64,000 bases of DNA from Sphingomicrobium nitratireducens (GCF_026157035.1 NZ_JANJZA010000001.1:1219001-1283000); one strand, 5' to 3'; shown: positions 8,361 to 17,339, counted from the first letter of the stretch. Translations and numbers: made by a program. The notes: a model not told the origin generated them from the sequence alone.

Positions 8361-9563
8361 ATGGCCGCCTTCAAGACCCTCGACGACCTGCCTCAGGACC
8401 TTCGCGGCAAGCGCGTGCTCGTGCGCGCCGACCTCAACGTGCCGATGGCCGACGGCGACGTCACCGACGACACGCGTCTTCGCGCGGTGTTGCCGACCAT
8501 CACCGAGCTCGCCGACAAGGGAGCGATCGTGCTGCTCCTGTCGCATTTCCGGCGTCCCGAGGGTCGCAAGCGCCCAGACATGTCGACTGCGCTCCTCGTC
8601 AGCCCGCTTCACGAGCTGACCGGGCGCAGCGTCAAGTTCATCGAGGACTGCCAGGGCGAGGAGGCGGCGCGCGCCATCTCGATCATGCTGCCGGGCAATA
8701 TCGGCATTCTCGAGAATACCCGTTTTCACGAAGGTGAGACGCAGAACGATCCCGCGCTCGCTGCCGGCATGGCGGCGCTCGGCGACTTTTACGTCAACGA
8801 CGCCTTCTCCGCAGCGCACCGCGCGCACGCCTCGACGGTCGGGATCACCGAGCACCTGCCGAGCTTCGCGGGCCGCGCGATGGAGGCGGAACTGAAGGCG
8901 CTCGAAGCCGCACTCGGCAATCCCGAGCATCCGGTCGCGGCGGTCGTGGGCGGTGCGAAAGTGTCGACCAAGCTGACGGTGTTGACCAATCTCGTCGACA
9001 AGGTCGACCACCTCGTCATCGGCGGGGGCATGGCCAACACCTTCCTCGCCGCGCGCGGGGTCGATGTCGGCAAGTCGCTGTGCGAGAAGGACCTGCTCGG
9101 CGATGCCGAGGCGATCTTCGAGGCCGCCGACCGCGCCGACTGCACAATCCATCTGCCCTATGACGTGGTGGTGGCGAAGGAATTCGAAGCAAACCCGGAC
9201 AGCCTGCGGACCTGCAACGTGCACGAGGTCGCGGACGACGAGATGATCCTCGACATCGGGCCGGCCGCAGTCGAGGCGCTCGGCGATGCGATCAAAAATT
9301 GCCGCACATTGGTGTGGAACGGGCCATTAGGCGCGTTCGAGACCGAACCGTTCGATGCCGCCACGGTGGCTCTGGCGAAGATTGCCGCGGCGTTGACGCA
9401 GGGTGGCTCACTGACCTCGGTAGCGGGCGGCGGCGACACGGTCGCAGCGCTGGCCCATGCCGGAGTGACGGACGACTTCAGCTTCGTCTCGACCGCTGGC
9501 GGCGCGTTCCTCGAATGGATGGAAGGCAAGCGATTGCCGGGCGTCGCAGCGCTCGAGGAATAA
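8361..9563 (+). CDS. pgk: Phosphoglycerate kinase
   Basis: A 400-residue two-lobed kinase converting 1,3-bisphosphoglycerate and ADP to 3-phosphoglycerate and ATP. Visible motifs are [11 protein letters not shown] at the N-terminus, [27 protein letters not shown] in the hinge region and the C-terminal nucleotide-binding [13 protein letters not shown]. The ATG at 8361 comes just after the gap stop; an upstream in-frame extension into gap has no family support. The next gene starts 2 bases after its stop. Confidence 0.97.
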   Translation: MAAFKTLDDLPQDLRGKRVLVRADLNVPMADGDVTDDTRLRAVLPTITELADKGAIVLLLSHFRRPEGRKRPDMSTALLVSPLHELTGRSVKFIEDCQGEEAARAISIMLPGNIGILENTRFHEGETQNDPALAAGMAALGDFYVNDAFSAAHRAHASTVGITEHLPSFAGRAMEAELKALEAALGNPEHPVAAVVGGAKVSTKLTVLTNLVDKVDHLVIGGGMANTFLAARGVDVGKSLCEKDLLGDAEAIFEAADRADCTIHLPYDVVVAKEFEANPDSLRTCNVHEVADDEMILDIGPAAVEALGDAIKNCRTLVWNGPLGAFETEPFDAATVALAKIAAALTQGGSLTSVAGGGDTVAALAHAGVTDDFSFVSTAGGAFLEWMEGKRLPGVAALEE

Positions 9564-9565
9564 TC

Positions 9566-9994
9566 GTGGCCGACATATCCTCGAAGATCGAGACGCTCGA
9601 GCATCAGCTCATGCGCGGGTGGATCCAGGGCGACACGCGCGTCATCCGCAAGCTGACGCGGCGCGACATGATGCTGATCGTGGGCGCGCAGAAGAGCCTG
9701 CTGCTCGACCGGCCCAGCTGGATCGAGGCGGCGCGCACGCGCTGGACGGTCTCGGCCTATCGCTTCCGCGACGTGTTCGTGCGCAAGCATGGCTACACCG
9801 CCTGGTTCGCGGCCGCTGCCGATCTCGAGATGAAGCTCGACGGGGGGGACTGGTCAGGGACCTTCTGGATCACCGACTGCTGGCGATTGTCCAACCTCAC
9901 CTACAAGTGGAACCTCGCCGAGCGCAGCGTCTCGCGGATCGATACGGACGAGGACATCCCAGGCGCGATCCGCCAACTCCAACTCTGGCGCTAG
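9566..9994 (+). CDS. NTF2/SnoaL-like (DUF4440-type) protein
   Basis: A 142-residue soluble protein that reads as a cone-shaped alpha+beta NTF2-like fold: an N-terminal helix (residues 1-25), a KLTRRDMMLIVG strand, then paired tryptophan-rich strands (GTFWITDCWRLSNLTYKWNLAE). Fold members bind small ligands or act as enzymes; no catalytic set is evident. A GTG start at 9566 gives 2 bases of spacing from pgk, so it is probably co-translated with the glycolytic operon. Why such a protein travels with pgk is unknown. Confidence 0.75.
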   Translation: MADISSKIETLEHQLMRGWIQGDTRVIRKLTRRDMMLIVGAQKSLLLDRPSWIEAARTRWTVSAYRFRDVFVRKHGYTAWFAAAADLEMKLDGGDWSGTFWITDCWRLSNLTYKWNLAERSVSRIDTDEDIPGAIRQLQLWR

Positions 9995-10001
9995 GCGACC
10001 G

Positions 10002-10754
10002 TCAGGCCGTCGCGGTCTTCGGGTCGACTTCCTCGCCTTCGGTCGGCTGTTCGATTTTGCGTTCGCGCTGAAGCGCCTTGGCGACGAGCGAGGAGAGGGC
10101 GGCCCACAGGGCGCCAACTCCCCACCCGGCCATCACGTCGGTCGGCCAATGGACGCCGAGATAGACGCGGCTTGAACCGACGAGGAGCGTGAGGCCGAGC
10201 GCGGCGCTCATCAGGTAGATGCGCACGCCCGTATGGGTGCGGGTGCGCGCGACAAGCGCGGCCAGCGTGAGATAGACGAGCGCGCTGTTCATCGCATGGC
10301 CGCTCGGGAAACTGGCGCTGTCGACGGGAACGAGATGCGGCACGAGGTCGGGGCGCGCGCGCACGAACAGGTCCTTCATGATCTTGGTCGCGATCCCGCC
10401 GAGCGCGACCGACGAGGCGACGAACAGGGCGGCGCGGTGTCGCCCGATCGCGACCAGGTATCCGACGGCAAAAATGGTGACGAGGGTGAGTACGGTAACC
10501 CCGCCGAGCGCGGTCACGTCGATCATCGCGCTGGTCACCCAGTGCGGGAAGATCGGCTCGGCGAGGTTGGCGCTGTCACGAAGGCCGGTGATGATCGCCT
10601 TGTCGAAGGCGAAACTGTCGCCCTCGGCGATCTCGCTCGCAAGTCTGAAAAGCCCGAACAGGATGGCTGCGCCAGCGAGAAAGGCCAACAGAACCCAGGT
10701 GTCCGGACGATGGCGACCCTTGAGGCTTTCGGTGCAAAGGTCGAGCAGTTTCAC
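10002..10754 (-). CDS. PAP2 superfamily membrane phosphatase
   Basis: A 250-residue protein with an N-terminal soluble leader, about six membrane helices and the three-part PAP2 active site: KDLFVRARP, PSGHAMN and SRVYLGVHWPTDV. The family hydrolyses lipid phosphates such as phosphatidic acid or undecaprenyl diphosphate at the membrane face; the substrate here is not determined. It is the second gene of a minus-strand pair, 33 bases after the flavodoxin-like gene, and converges with the pgk operon, 7 bases away. Confidence 0.9.
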   Translation of the reverse strand: MKLLDLCTESLKGRHRPDTWVLLAFLAGAAILFGLFRLASEIAEGDSFAFDKAIITGLRDSANLAEPIFPHWVTSAMIDVTALGGVTVLTLVTIFAVGYLVAIGRHRAALFVASSVALGGIATKIMKDLFVRARPDLVPHLVPVDSASFPSGHAMNSALVYLTLAALVARTRTHTGVRIYLMSAALGLTLLVGSSRVYLGVHWPTDVMAGWGVGALWAALSSLVAKALQRERKIEQPTEGEEVDPKTATA

Positions 10755-10787
10755 GCGCGTTCCAACCCCGGCGCGAAGCGACGGTTC

Positions 10788-11552
10788 CTAGTCGCGGCGA
10801 TATTCCGGATTGGGCCAGCCCGGCTTGCAGCCGTCATCCCACTCGCTTCTGACGTTGCCGATCGCGGGAAGGCCCCCCGCGTCTTTGAGCAACTTCGCGA
10901 GGTGCAGGCAATTGAAGACCATGAAAGTGGTGTTGCGCTGGGTGAAGACGTTGTCGAAGCCGACGCGGGTGCCGTCGTCCTTCTTGTCGCCATAAGAGGG
11001 GCCCGGGCCGGCCTCGCCGATCCAGCCGCAATCGGCCTGGGGCGGAATCGTGTAGCCGACGTGGCTCATCGAATAGAGCACGCCCATGGCGACATGCTTG
11101 ATGCCGTCCTCGTTGCCGGTGACGACGCAGCCGCCGACTTTGCCGTAGAAGCGGTACTGGCCCTTTTCGTTGGTCTCGCCCGAATGGGCATAGAGCTTCT
11201 CGATGAAGGCTTGTGCGAGCGAGGATTTTTCGCCCAGCCAGATGGGCGTGCCGAGAATGCAGATGTCGGCACCGAGCACGCGCGGCGCAAGGTCGGGCCA
11301 TGCATCGGCAGCCCAGCCATGCTCGGTCATGTCGGGATAGACGCCGGGCGCAAGCGGGTGGTCGGACAGGCGGATACGGTCGACTTCGACCTGCTGCGAC
11401 TTGAAGATTTCTTCGACTACATCGAGCAGTGTGTCGGTGTGGCTGGGCTCGGACGGGTGCTTGAGGCTGGCGTTGACGAGGACCGCGCTGAGCCCCGCGA
11501 ACATTCCCTCTTCAGCGGCTTCGCAGATGATCTTCTGCTGGTCGGATGGCAT
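10788..11552 (-). CDS. Flavodoxin-fold NAD(P)H-dependent oxidoreductase
   Basis: A 254-residue protein with a flavodoxin-like core: the first strand and phosphate loop AVLVNASLKHPSEPSHTDTL, the FMN-binding GTPIWLGEKSSLAQAFIEKL, and the third loop VVTGNEDGIKHVAMGVLYSM. It is expected to bind FMN and reduce quinones, azo compounds or similar acceptors; the substrate is unknown. The ATG at 11552 was preferred over 11585 because GGGAG lies 8 bases upstream. It is divergent from the aldolase gene across 129 bases, a region that must hold promoters for both. Confidence 0.85.
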   Translation of the reverse strand: MPSDQQKIICEAAEEGMFAGLSAVLVNASLKHPSEPSHTDTLLDVVEEIFKSQQVEVDRIRLSDHPLAPGVYPDMTEHGWAADAWPDLAPRVLGADICILGTPIWLGEKSSLAQAFIEKLYAHSGETNEKGQYRFYGKVGGCVVTGNEDGIKHVAMGVLYSMSHVGYTIPPQADCGWIGEAGPGPSYGDKKDDGTRVGFDNVFTQRNTTFMVFNCLHLAKLLKDAGGLPAIGNVRSEWDDGCKPGWPNPEYRRD

Positions 11553-11681
11553 GTGCTCGTCTCCCTCGAACGCAACACGAACCAAGAAGCGCGAATGTTC
11601 CGGCTGGCCTGTTGCGCGTCGGCGTCGGCGCGGCTAATCGGCGCGGGACAATTCGGACAAGCCAGCGGGAGCGAGAACGGC

Positions 11682-12569
11682 ATGAACAAGGACCAGATGA
11701 CGGCGCAGATCAGGGGCGGGAACGGCTTCATCGCCGCGCTAGATCAGTCGGGCGGTTCGACCCCCAAGGCGCTCGGGGCCTACGGCTTGACCGAGGACGC
11801 CTGGGGCAGCGAGGAGGAGATGTTCGCGCTGATCCACGCGATGCGCAGCCGCGTCATTACGTCGCCCAGCTTCTCGACCGGAAAGATCCTGGGCGCGATC
11901 CTGTTCGAGCGCACGATGGACGGCGAGATCGACGGCATGGCCGTGCCCGACAAGCTCAAGGAGCTTGGCATCGTTCCCTTCATCAAGGTCGACGAGGGGC
12001 TCGCCGAGGAAGAAAATGGCGTCCAGATGATGAAACCGCTGATCAAGCTCGATGCGCTGCTCGAGAAGTCGGTCGCCAAGGGCATGTTCGGGACCAAGAT
12101 GCGTTCGGTTATCAACCATGCCGACGAGGATGGCATCCGCGCGGTCGTCGACCAGCAGATGGAAGTGGCGAACCGTATCCTCGATGCGGGGCTGGTGCCG
12201 ATCGTCGAACCCGAAGTGAACATCAAGTCGGAGAGCCGCGGCGAAGCCGACATGCTGCTCCTTCAGGAACTGATGCGCGCGCTCGCCGGCCAGCAGAGCG
12301 GTCGCGAGATCATGCTCAAGCTCTCGCTGCCCAAGCAGGCCGACCTGTTCGCGCCGCTGGTCGCACACGACAAGGTGATGCGCGTGGTGGCGCTGTCGGG
12401 GGGCTATAGCCGCGCCGACGCGGTCTCCGAACTGGCGCGAAACCGCGGGATGATCGCGAGCTTCAGCCGCGCGCTGCTCGAGGACTTGAGGGCCGACATG
12501 GACGATGCGCAGTTCGACGGCGCGCTCGGCGGTGCGATCGACGAGATCTACGAGGCGTCGGTCGCCTGA
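11682..12569 (+). CDS. Class I fructose-bisphosphate aldolase
   Basis: A 295-residue Schiff-base (metal-independent) aldolase of the bacterial class I type, cleaving fructose 1,6-bisphosphate into two triose phosphates. Supporting segments are GFIAALDQSGGSTPKALGAYG at the N-terminus, FIKVDEGLAEEENGVQMM, VPIVEPEVNI and REIMLKLSLP, whose lysine is the likely Schiff-base residue. The ATG at 11682 follows GGGAGC by a usual spacing. Its last 22 bases overlap the convergent small exported-protein gene. With tkt-gap-pgk nearby and tpiA at 55 kb, this supplies lower glycolysis/gluconeogenesis. Confidence 0.93.
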   Translation: MNKDQMTAQIRGGNGFIAALDQSGGSTPKALGAYGLTEDAWGSEEEMFALIHAMRSRVITSPSFSTGKILGAILFERTMDGEIDGMAVPDKLKELGIVPFIKVDEGLAEEENGVQMMKPLIKLDALLEKSVAKGMFGTKMRSVINHADEDGIRAVVDQQMEVANRILDAGLVPIVEPEVNIKSESRGEADMLLLQELMRALAGQQSGREIMLKLSLPKQADLFAPLVAHDKVMRVVALSGGYSRADAVSELARNRGMIASFSRALLEDLRADMDDAQFDGALGGAIDEIYEASVA

Positions 12570-12910
12570 TCGGGGACGAGGCGCAGGCGGAACCGGTAGT
12601 CGCCGAGCGCGATGGTGCCGACCGAGCGTTTTTCGGGCGCGGCGGACACGAATTCGAGTCGCCCGCCCGGAACCTTGTCGCTTCCCCCGAGCTCGAGCGT
12701 GCGGAACAGCACGTCGCGGCCTGCTTGGATGCGGAACGTGACCGCAAGGCGGCCCGCCCAGATGCACACCACGTCGATCGGGCAGCGACTGTCCTCGACC
12801 ACGCCGATCGGGGTGAACTCGACCGTCTCGAGCGTCGCCGTCTCGCCCAGCGTCACCGCAGGCGACAGGGCCGTCGGCACGGCCATCGAGATCATCGTCA
12901 GCATCCCCAT
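12548..12910 (-). CDS. Small protein with DSRCPxDVxCxWAG motif
   Basis: A 120-residue protein of unknown function. A short hydrophobic N-terminus (MGMLTMISMAVPTALSPAV) may be a weak signal peptide; two lysine codons precede the ATG, with CTG at 12919 as a possible non-standard start that would make a better signal sequence. The centre has DSRCPIDVVCIWAG, a cysteine-containing motif I have seen in small alphaproteobacterial exported proteins, then a beta-rich C-terminus (DYRFRLRLVP). Its end overlaps the aldolase gene by 22 bases. It is divergent from thiE with 35 bases between the starts. Confidence 0.65.
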   Translation of the reverse strand: MGMLTMISMAVPTALSPAVTLGETATLETVEFTPIGVVEDSRCPIDVVCIWAGRLAVTFRIQAGRDVLFRTLELGGSDKVPGGRLEFVSAAPEKRSVGTIALGDYRFRLRLVPDQATDAS

Positions 12911-12945
12911 TTTTTTCAGCTTCGCTTCCCGCTAATGAGCGCCAG

Positions 12946-13611
12946 ATGAACGAACCCTTCGACAATTCCGTTTTTCCGCCGCCCGCGCGCGAGCACCCGT
13001 GCGAACTCTATCTGATCAGCCCGCTCGAGGTGGACGGAGATTTTCCCGACCGCTTGCGCGCGGCGCTGTCGGGCGGGCCGGTCGCGGCGTTCCAGTTTCG
13101 CGTGAAGGGCAGGGACCAGCACGAGGCAGCACGGCTGGCCGCGCCCTTGCAGGCGATCTGCGCCGAATTCGATACCGCCTTCATCGTCAATGACGACCTG
13201 GCGCTTGCCAAGCGGCTCGATGCCGACGGGCTGCATCTCGGGCAGGGCGACGGCGACGTGAAGGAAGCGCGAGCGGTGCTCGGACCCTCGAAGATGATCG
13301 GGGTGACCTGCCACGACAGTCGCCACCTGGCGATGGAAGCCGGCGAGAAGGGGGCGGACTATGTTGCCTTCGGCGCCTTCTACGACAGCGGCACCAAGGA
13401 CACCGGGCATCGGCCCGAACCGGGCATCCTGAGCTGGTGGGCAAGCCTGTTCGAGCTGCCGTGCGTGGCGATCGGCGGGATCACGCCCGACAATGCCGCG
13501 CCATTGATCGCGGCGGGCGCGGACTTCCTTGCCGTGTCGGGAGCGGTGTGGGGATCGGACGATCCTGCCTCGGTGGTGTCCAAGTTCGCCGCGCTGGCGG
13601 CAGAAGGCTGA
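12946..13611 (+). CDS. thiE: Thiamine-phosphate synthase
   Basis: A 221-residue TIM-barrel enzyme joining HMP diphosphate and thiazole phosphate in thiamine synthesis. It carries FQFRVKGRD (diphosphate site), the conserved DGLHLGQGDGD, GADYVAFGAFYDSGTKDT and PCVAIGGITPDN. The first 20 residues are a family-variable extension. Other thi genes are not in the window. The start at 12946 lacks a strong ribosome site, but no better start exists before the first conserved strand (LYLISP). Confidence 0.88.
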   Translation: MNEPFDNSVFPPPAREHPCELYLISPLEVDGDFPDRLRAALSGGPVAAFQFRVKGRDQHEAARLAAPLQAICAEFDTAFIVNDDLALAKRLDADGLHLGQGDGDVKEARAVLGPSKMIGVTCHDSRHLAMEAGEKGADYVAFGAFYDSGTKDTGHRPEPGILSWWASLFELPCVAIGGITPDNAAPLIAAGADFLAVSGAVWGSDDPASVVSKFAALAAEG

Positions 13612-13656
13612 ACTTTTTCGGATAAATCGGCGGGCTTTCGCGTTGGGTGGGAAAAC

Positions 13657-14829
13657 ATGTTCCATCCGCGAAAGGATTTCATCGTGCCGCGTTTCCCAAT
13701 CATTACCACCTTCGCCGCCGTCGTCGCGCTTGCCGCGGGCGGCGCTTTCATCGCCGACGACGCCGAGGCGCAGGCGACCCAGTCGAAGACGGAAAAGCCC
13801 GCCAAGGCCACGGCCAAGGGCAAGGAAAAGGCAGCGGGCGAGGCGACGACCAAGCCGGGCCGCACCTACGGGTCGACCGCGCTCGACGAGAAGGATTCGG
13901 ACCAGCGCACCTTCGCGGACCTCGACAACGACGTGTTCCACGCGATGGTCCTGCTCGACCGCGCGCAATTTTCGCCGGGCGTGATCGACGGGCGCGAAGG
14001 CAAGAACTTCACCGCCGCGCTCAAGGGGTTCCAGGAAGCCCGCGGGCTCGAGGTGACGGGCGAACTCGATACTCCGACGAGAAAGGCGCTCAAGGTCGAC
14101 AAGCGCAAGCCGACGCGGATGCTGCGGATCGACGAGACCGAGTTCGGCTCGCCCTTCGTGACGATCCCCGACGACGCCGAGAAACAGGCCGAACTCGACG
14201 CGATGGCCTACGAGAACCTGCTCGAGGAAGTTGCCGAGCGGTTTCACACCACGCGCGAGACGCTGATCGCGCTCAACGGCGACAAGGCGCGCAACGTCAG
14301 GATCGGGACCGTGCTGCAGCTGCCCAACGTGCTGCCGACCAGCCGCGACTATTCGGTGAAGAGCGAATATCGCGACATGTTCAACGCGCTCAACATCGAA
14401 CCCGAACCCCGCAAGCGCGGCGTGAGGATCACGGTCGACAAGTCGGACGGGCAGATGCGCGTGTGGGACAAGGACGACAAACTGGTCGCGACCTTCCCCG
14501 TTACCACGGGCTCGGAGCACGACCCGCTGCCACTGGGCGACTGGAAGGTGACGACCTTCGCCTTCCTGCCGCCGTTCCACTACCAGCCCGACCTGTTCTG
14601 GGACGTCGACAGTTCGAAGAAGGACACAATGCTCCCGCCGGGTCCCAACGGACCGGTCGGGGTCGCCTGGCTCGACCTCACCAAGGAGCATTACGGCATT
14701 CACGGCACGCCCGAGCCGCAGACGATCGGCTATACCGAGAGCCACGGTTGCCTGCGCATGACCAACTGGGACGTGCTGACCCTGTCGCGGATCCTCGATC
14801 CGGGCTTCAAGGCCAAGTTCGTCGCCTAG
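13657..14829 (+). CDS. L,D-transpeptidase (YkuD) with peptidoglycan-binding domain
   Basis: A 390-residue exported cell-wall enzyme. After a signal peptide (PRFPIITTFAAVVALAAG, cleavage near AEA-QA) and a Lys/Ala linker come a peptidoglycan-binding domain 1 (about residues 85-150; VIDGREGKNFTAALKGFQEA), a LysM-like segment (FHTTRETLIALNGD) and the YkuD domain with HGTPEPQTIGY and SHGCLRM; Cys365 is the catalytic nucleophile. It probably makes 3-3 cross-links or attaches proteins to murein. A GTG at 13684 with AAGGA 7 bases upstream is a serious alternative start that keeps the signal peptide. The M23 gene follows after 1 base. Confidence 0.9.
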   Translation: MFHPRKDFIVPRFPIITTFAAVVALAAGGAFIADDAEAQATQSKTEKPAKATAKGKEKAAGEATTKPGRTYGSTALDEKDSDQRTFADLDNDVFHAMVLLDRAQFSPGVIDGREGKNFTAALKGFQEARGLEVTGELDTPTRKALKVDKRKPTRMLRIDETEFGSPFVTIPDDAEKQAELDAMAYENLLEEVAERFHTTRETLIALNGDKARNVRIGTVLQLPNVLPTSRDYSVKSEYRDMFNALNIEPEPRKRGVRITVDKSDGQMRVWDKDDKLVATFPVTTGSEHDPLPLGDWKVTTFAFLPPFHYQPDLFWDVDSSKKDTMLPPGPNGPVGVAWLDLTKEHYGIHGTPEPQTIGYTESHGCLRMTNWDVLTLSRILDPGFKAKFVA

Positions 14830-14830
14830 G

Positions 14831-15502
14831 GTGAGGACGCTCGGCACCATCCTCGTCACCGCGGTGCTGGTCAGCGCCTTCTGGCTGACCGCCTTCATGA
14901 GCGGGATGATCTCGGTCGCAAAGGGCGGGGGCAACGAGCAACGGGCCGAGCGACCGATCCACGATGACGAACCCCAGCGCCGCGCGGCGCGCGAGGTCGC
15001 GCTCGATCCGGACGCCGATCCCGTCACGCTCGCCGAGGCGATCGAGGTGGGGCCGTCGGGGATGGCAGTGCCGGTTGCAGGGATTGCGCCCGACGAATTG
15101 GTCGACACCTTTACGCAGGCCCGCGCGGGTGGGGCCAGGCGTCATGACGCCATCGACATCATGGCCGATACGGGCACGCCCGTGGTCGCCTCCGCGCCGG
15201 GCACGGTCGAGAAGATCTATTTCTCGCGAGGCGGCGGCGGGAAGACGGTTTACGTCCGCTCGAAGGACAAACGCTGGATCTATTATTACGCCCATCTCGA
15301 CGTTTATGCGCCGGGGCTGAAGGAAGGTCAGGCCGTGGGCCTCGGCGACGCGCTCGGCACGGTCGGCTCGACCGGCAACGCCTCGCCAGACGGGCCGCAC
15401 CTCCATTTCGCGATCCACCGCATGGAGCCCGAGGAAAGCTGGTGGGAAGGCCGCCCGATCAATCCCTATCCATTGCTTGCCGGACGGCGCGCGAACGGCT
15501 AG
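14831..15502 (+). CDS. M23 family metallopeptidase, membrane-anchored
   Basis: A 223-residue LytM/M23 endopeptidase. A GTG start opens a hydrophobic segment (residues 5-27) that anchors or exports it; an acidic linker follows, then the peptidase domain with RHDAIDI (zinc ligands His and Asp), YYAHLD and the HLHF motif. All zinc ligands are present, so it should be active on peptide cross-links. It starts 1 base after the L,D-transpeptidase gene, so a cross-linking and a cross-link-cutting enzyme are co-expressed. Confidence 0.9.
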   Translation: MRTLGTILVTAVLVSAFWLTAFMSGMISVAKGGGNEQRAERPIHDDEPQRRAAREVALDPDADPVTLAEAIEVGPSGMAVPVAGIAPDELVDTFTQARAGGARRHDAIDIMADTGTPVVASAPGTVEKIYFSRGGGGKTVYVRSKDKRWIYYYAHLDVYAPGLKEGQAVGLGDALGTVGSTGNASPDGPHLHFAIHRMEPEESWWEGRPINPYPLLAGRRANG

Positions 15503-15517
15503 GGGCACGCGCTTGAA

Positions 15518-15544
15518 GGAACGGCGCGCCGTTCCCGGCTCTTT
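15518..15544 (+). terminator. Palindromic hairpin, probable terminator before efp
   Basis: GGAACGGCG-CGCCGTTCC (15518-15535) is a perfect 18-base palindrome followed by CGGCTCTTTT. The T-run is short and delayed. It may terminate the cell-wall pair; an operator or attenuator for efp is the alternative. Confidence 0.5.
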
Positions 15545-15574
15545 TCAACCGTAAGCAGCATATAGGCGATCATC

Positions 15575-16138
15575 ATGAAGATCAGCGGCGTCGACATTCG
15601 TCCCGGCAACATCATCGAATATGAAGGCGGCATCTGGCGTGCCGTAAAGATCCAGCACACCCAGCCCGGCAAGGGCGGGGCCTATATGCAGGTCGAACTG
15701 AAGAACCTCATCGACGGTCGCAAGAACAATGTCCGTTTCCGCTCGGCGGAGACGGTCGAGCGCGTGCGTCTCGATACCAAGGAATTCCAGTTCCTGTTCG
15801 CCGACGGCGATGACCTGACCTTCATGGACAAGGAAAGCTTCGAGCAGATCACGCTCCCCGCCGACATGCTCGGCGACCAGGTCGCGTTCCTGACCGACGG
15901 CATGGACGTGATGCTCGAAATGTATGACGAGCGTCCGATCAGCGTCGAGCTGCCGCAATTCTCCGAGCACGAGATCGTCGAGGCCGATGCGGTCGTGAAG
16001 GGCCAGACGGCGTCGTCGAGCTACAAGCCGGCCGTCCTCGATAATGGCGTGCGCATCATGGTGCCGCCGCACATCACCACCGGCACGCGCGTGATCGTCG
16101 ACACCGGCGAGTGCACCTACGTCAAGCGCGCCGACTGA
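15575..16138 (+). CDS. efp: Elongation factor P
   Basis: A 187-residue, three-beta-domain translation factor that relieves stalling at polyproline stretches. It starts [18 protein letters not shown] and carries the loop TQPGKGGAY with Lys33 at the position usually modified by beta-lysylation (EpmA/EpmB). The C-terminal OB domain ends [19 protein letters not shown]. No modification genes are in the window. Its stop overlaps the following cupin start (TGATG). Confidence 0.97.
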   Translation: MKISGVDIRPGNIIEYEGGIWRAVKIQHTQPGKGGAYMQVELKNLIDGRKNNVRFRSAETVERVRLDTKEFQFLFADGDDLTFMDKESFEQITLPADMLGDQVAFLTDGMDVMLEMYDERPISVELPQFSEHEIVEADAVVKGQTASSSYKPAVLDNGVRIMVPPHITTGTRVIVDTGECTYVKRAD

Positions 16139-16461
16139 TGGTGGAGGTCGTCACGGGCGTCGCAGATTATCGCGCGAGCGAGGCCTGGGACGGCAAGCCG
16201 ATCGCGACGATCGGCAATGCCCGCACGATGGTGCTGTGGGCCGATCGTCCGTTTCATTGGCACGAAAACAGCACCGATGAATTGTTCGTGGTGCTGAACG
16301 GGCGCGTCGACATGCAGTATCGCGACGCGACCGGTGAACACCGGGTGTGGATGGAGACGGGTGACATGATGGTCATCCGGCAGGGCGAATCCCACGTCGC
16401 GCACCCGGAAGGGGAGGTGCGGCTGCTGATCGTCGCGCACCCGGCAGACAAGGAAGACTAG
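16138..16461 (+). CDS. Cupin domain protein
   Basis: A 107-residue single-domain cupin. The first motif is seen in FHWHENSTDELFVVLNGR (His, His, Glu metal ligands) and the second in GDMMVIRQGESHVAHPEGE. The metal and substrate are unknown; small stand-alone cupins include isomerases, dioxygenases and binding proteins. The ATG at 16138 overlaps the efp stop, and suhB begins at the very next base after its stop, so efp-cupin-suhB are translated as a chain. Confidence 0.85.
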   Translation: MVEVVTGVADYRASEAWDGKPIATIGNARTMVLWADRPFHWHENSTDELFVVLNGRVDMQYRDATGEHRVWMETGDMMVIRQGESHVAHPEGEVRLLIVAHPADKED

Positions 16462-17274
16462 ATGGTTTCGCATTCCGGCCTCATCACCGTCATGCAGCGC
16501 GCCGTGCACAAGGCCGCGCCGCGCCTGCGCCGCGACTTCGGCGAGGTCGAGCAGCTGCAGGTGTCCAAGAAGGGCCCCGCCGACTTCGTCTCGATGGCCG
16601 ACAAACGCGCCGAGAAGACGATCGTCGAGGAATTGCAGCATGCGCGCCCCGACTGGGGCCTGCTCCTCGAAGAAGGCGGCGAGATCAAGGGCAATCCCGA
16701 CAAGCCGCGCTGGATCGTCGATCCGCTCGACGGGACCTCGAACTTCCTCCACGGCCTGCCGCACTTCGCCATCTCGATCGCGGTCGAGGACAAGAAGCCC
16801 AACGGCGATCCCGAGATCACCCACGCGATGATCTACCAGCCGCTCACCGACGAGAGCTTCTGGGCCGAGAAGGGCCGCGGCGCATGGCTGCACGACCGCC
16901 GCCTGCGCGTTTCCTCGCGTCGATATCTCGACGAGAGCCTGATCGGCACCGGCATCCCGCACATGGGGCGCGGCAAGCCGACCGAGTGGACCAAGCTCTA
17001 CAATGCGATCGCCCCCGAAGTCTCGGGCATCCGCCGCATGGGGGCCGCGAGCCTCGACCTTGCCTATGTCGCGGCCGGGCGCATCGACGGCTTCTGGGAA
17101 GACGACCTCGACTGGTGGGATGTCGCAGCGGGCCTGCTGCTCATCAGGGAAGCCGGCGGCTTCGTGACCGATTATCGCGGCCAGGACCGAATGATGAAGC
17201 GGCGCGAATATCTCGCCGCAAACGGCGAACTCCACACCAAGCTGCACAAGCTGGTCGCGGGCGCGCTGCGCTAG
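16462..17274 (+). CDS. suhB: Inositol monophosphatase family protein (SuhB-like)
   Basis: A 270-residue Mg/Li-sensitive phosphatase family member. The metal site is complete: LLEEGG, WIVDPLDGTSNF with its D-P-L-D-G-T core, and WDVAAGLLLIREAGG near the C-terminus. SuhB homologues hydrolyse myo-inositol-1-phosphate and in some bacteria act with the rRNA antitermination complex; which role applies here is open. It is the last gene before the nuo promoter region. Confidence 0.9.
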   Translation: MVSHSGLITVMQRAVHKAAPRLRRDFGEVEQLQVSKKGPADFVSMADKRAEKTIVEELQHARPDWGLLLEEGGEIKGNPDKPRWIVDPLDGTSNFLHGLPHFAISIAVEDKKPNGDPEITHAMIYQPLTDESFWAEKGRGAWLHDRRLRVSSRRYLDESLIGTGIPHMGRGKPTEWTKLYNAIAPEVSGIRRMGAASLDLAYVAAGRIDGFWEDDLDWWDVAAGLLLIREAGGFVTDYRGQDRMMKRREYLAANGELHTKLHKLVAGALR

Positions 17275-17310
17275 AGCGGCGCGGAAAGGCAATTTCGAGC
17301 AACTGGGCGG

Positions 17311-17339
17311 TTGCGGGCCTCGTCTTGCTGTCCTAAAGC
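17311..17339 (+). promoter_or_regulatory. Candidate promoter of the nuo operon
   Basis: TTGCGG (17311-17316) and TAAAGC (17334-17339) are 17 bases apart and end 34 bases before the nuoA start. This is the only reasonable sigma-70-like pair I see in the 99-base suhB-nuoA gap. Confidence 0.35.

Noticed and set aside
10233-11681. N-terminal extension of the aldolase frame by about 480 codons
   Set aside because: The upstream part is antisense to the PAP2 and flavodoxin-like genes; the family starts at the ATG at 11682 with a good ribosome site.
12916-15108. Long antisense frame across thiE and the L,D-transpeptidase gene
   Set aside because: Both plus-strand genes have complete catalytic motifs; the antisense translation shows no fold or family and its composition is typical of third-position GC bias.
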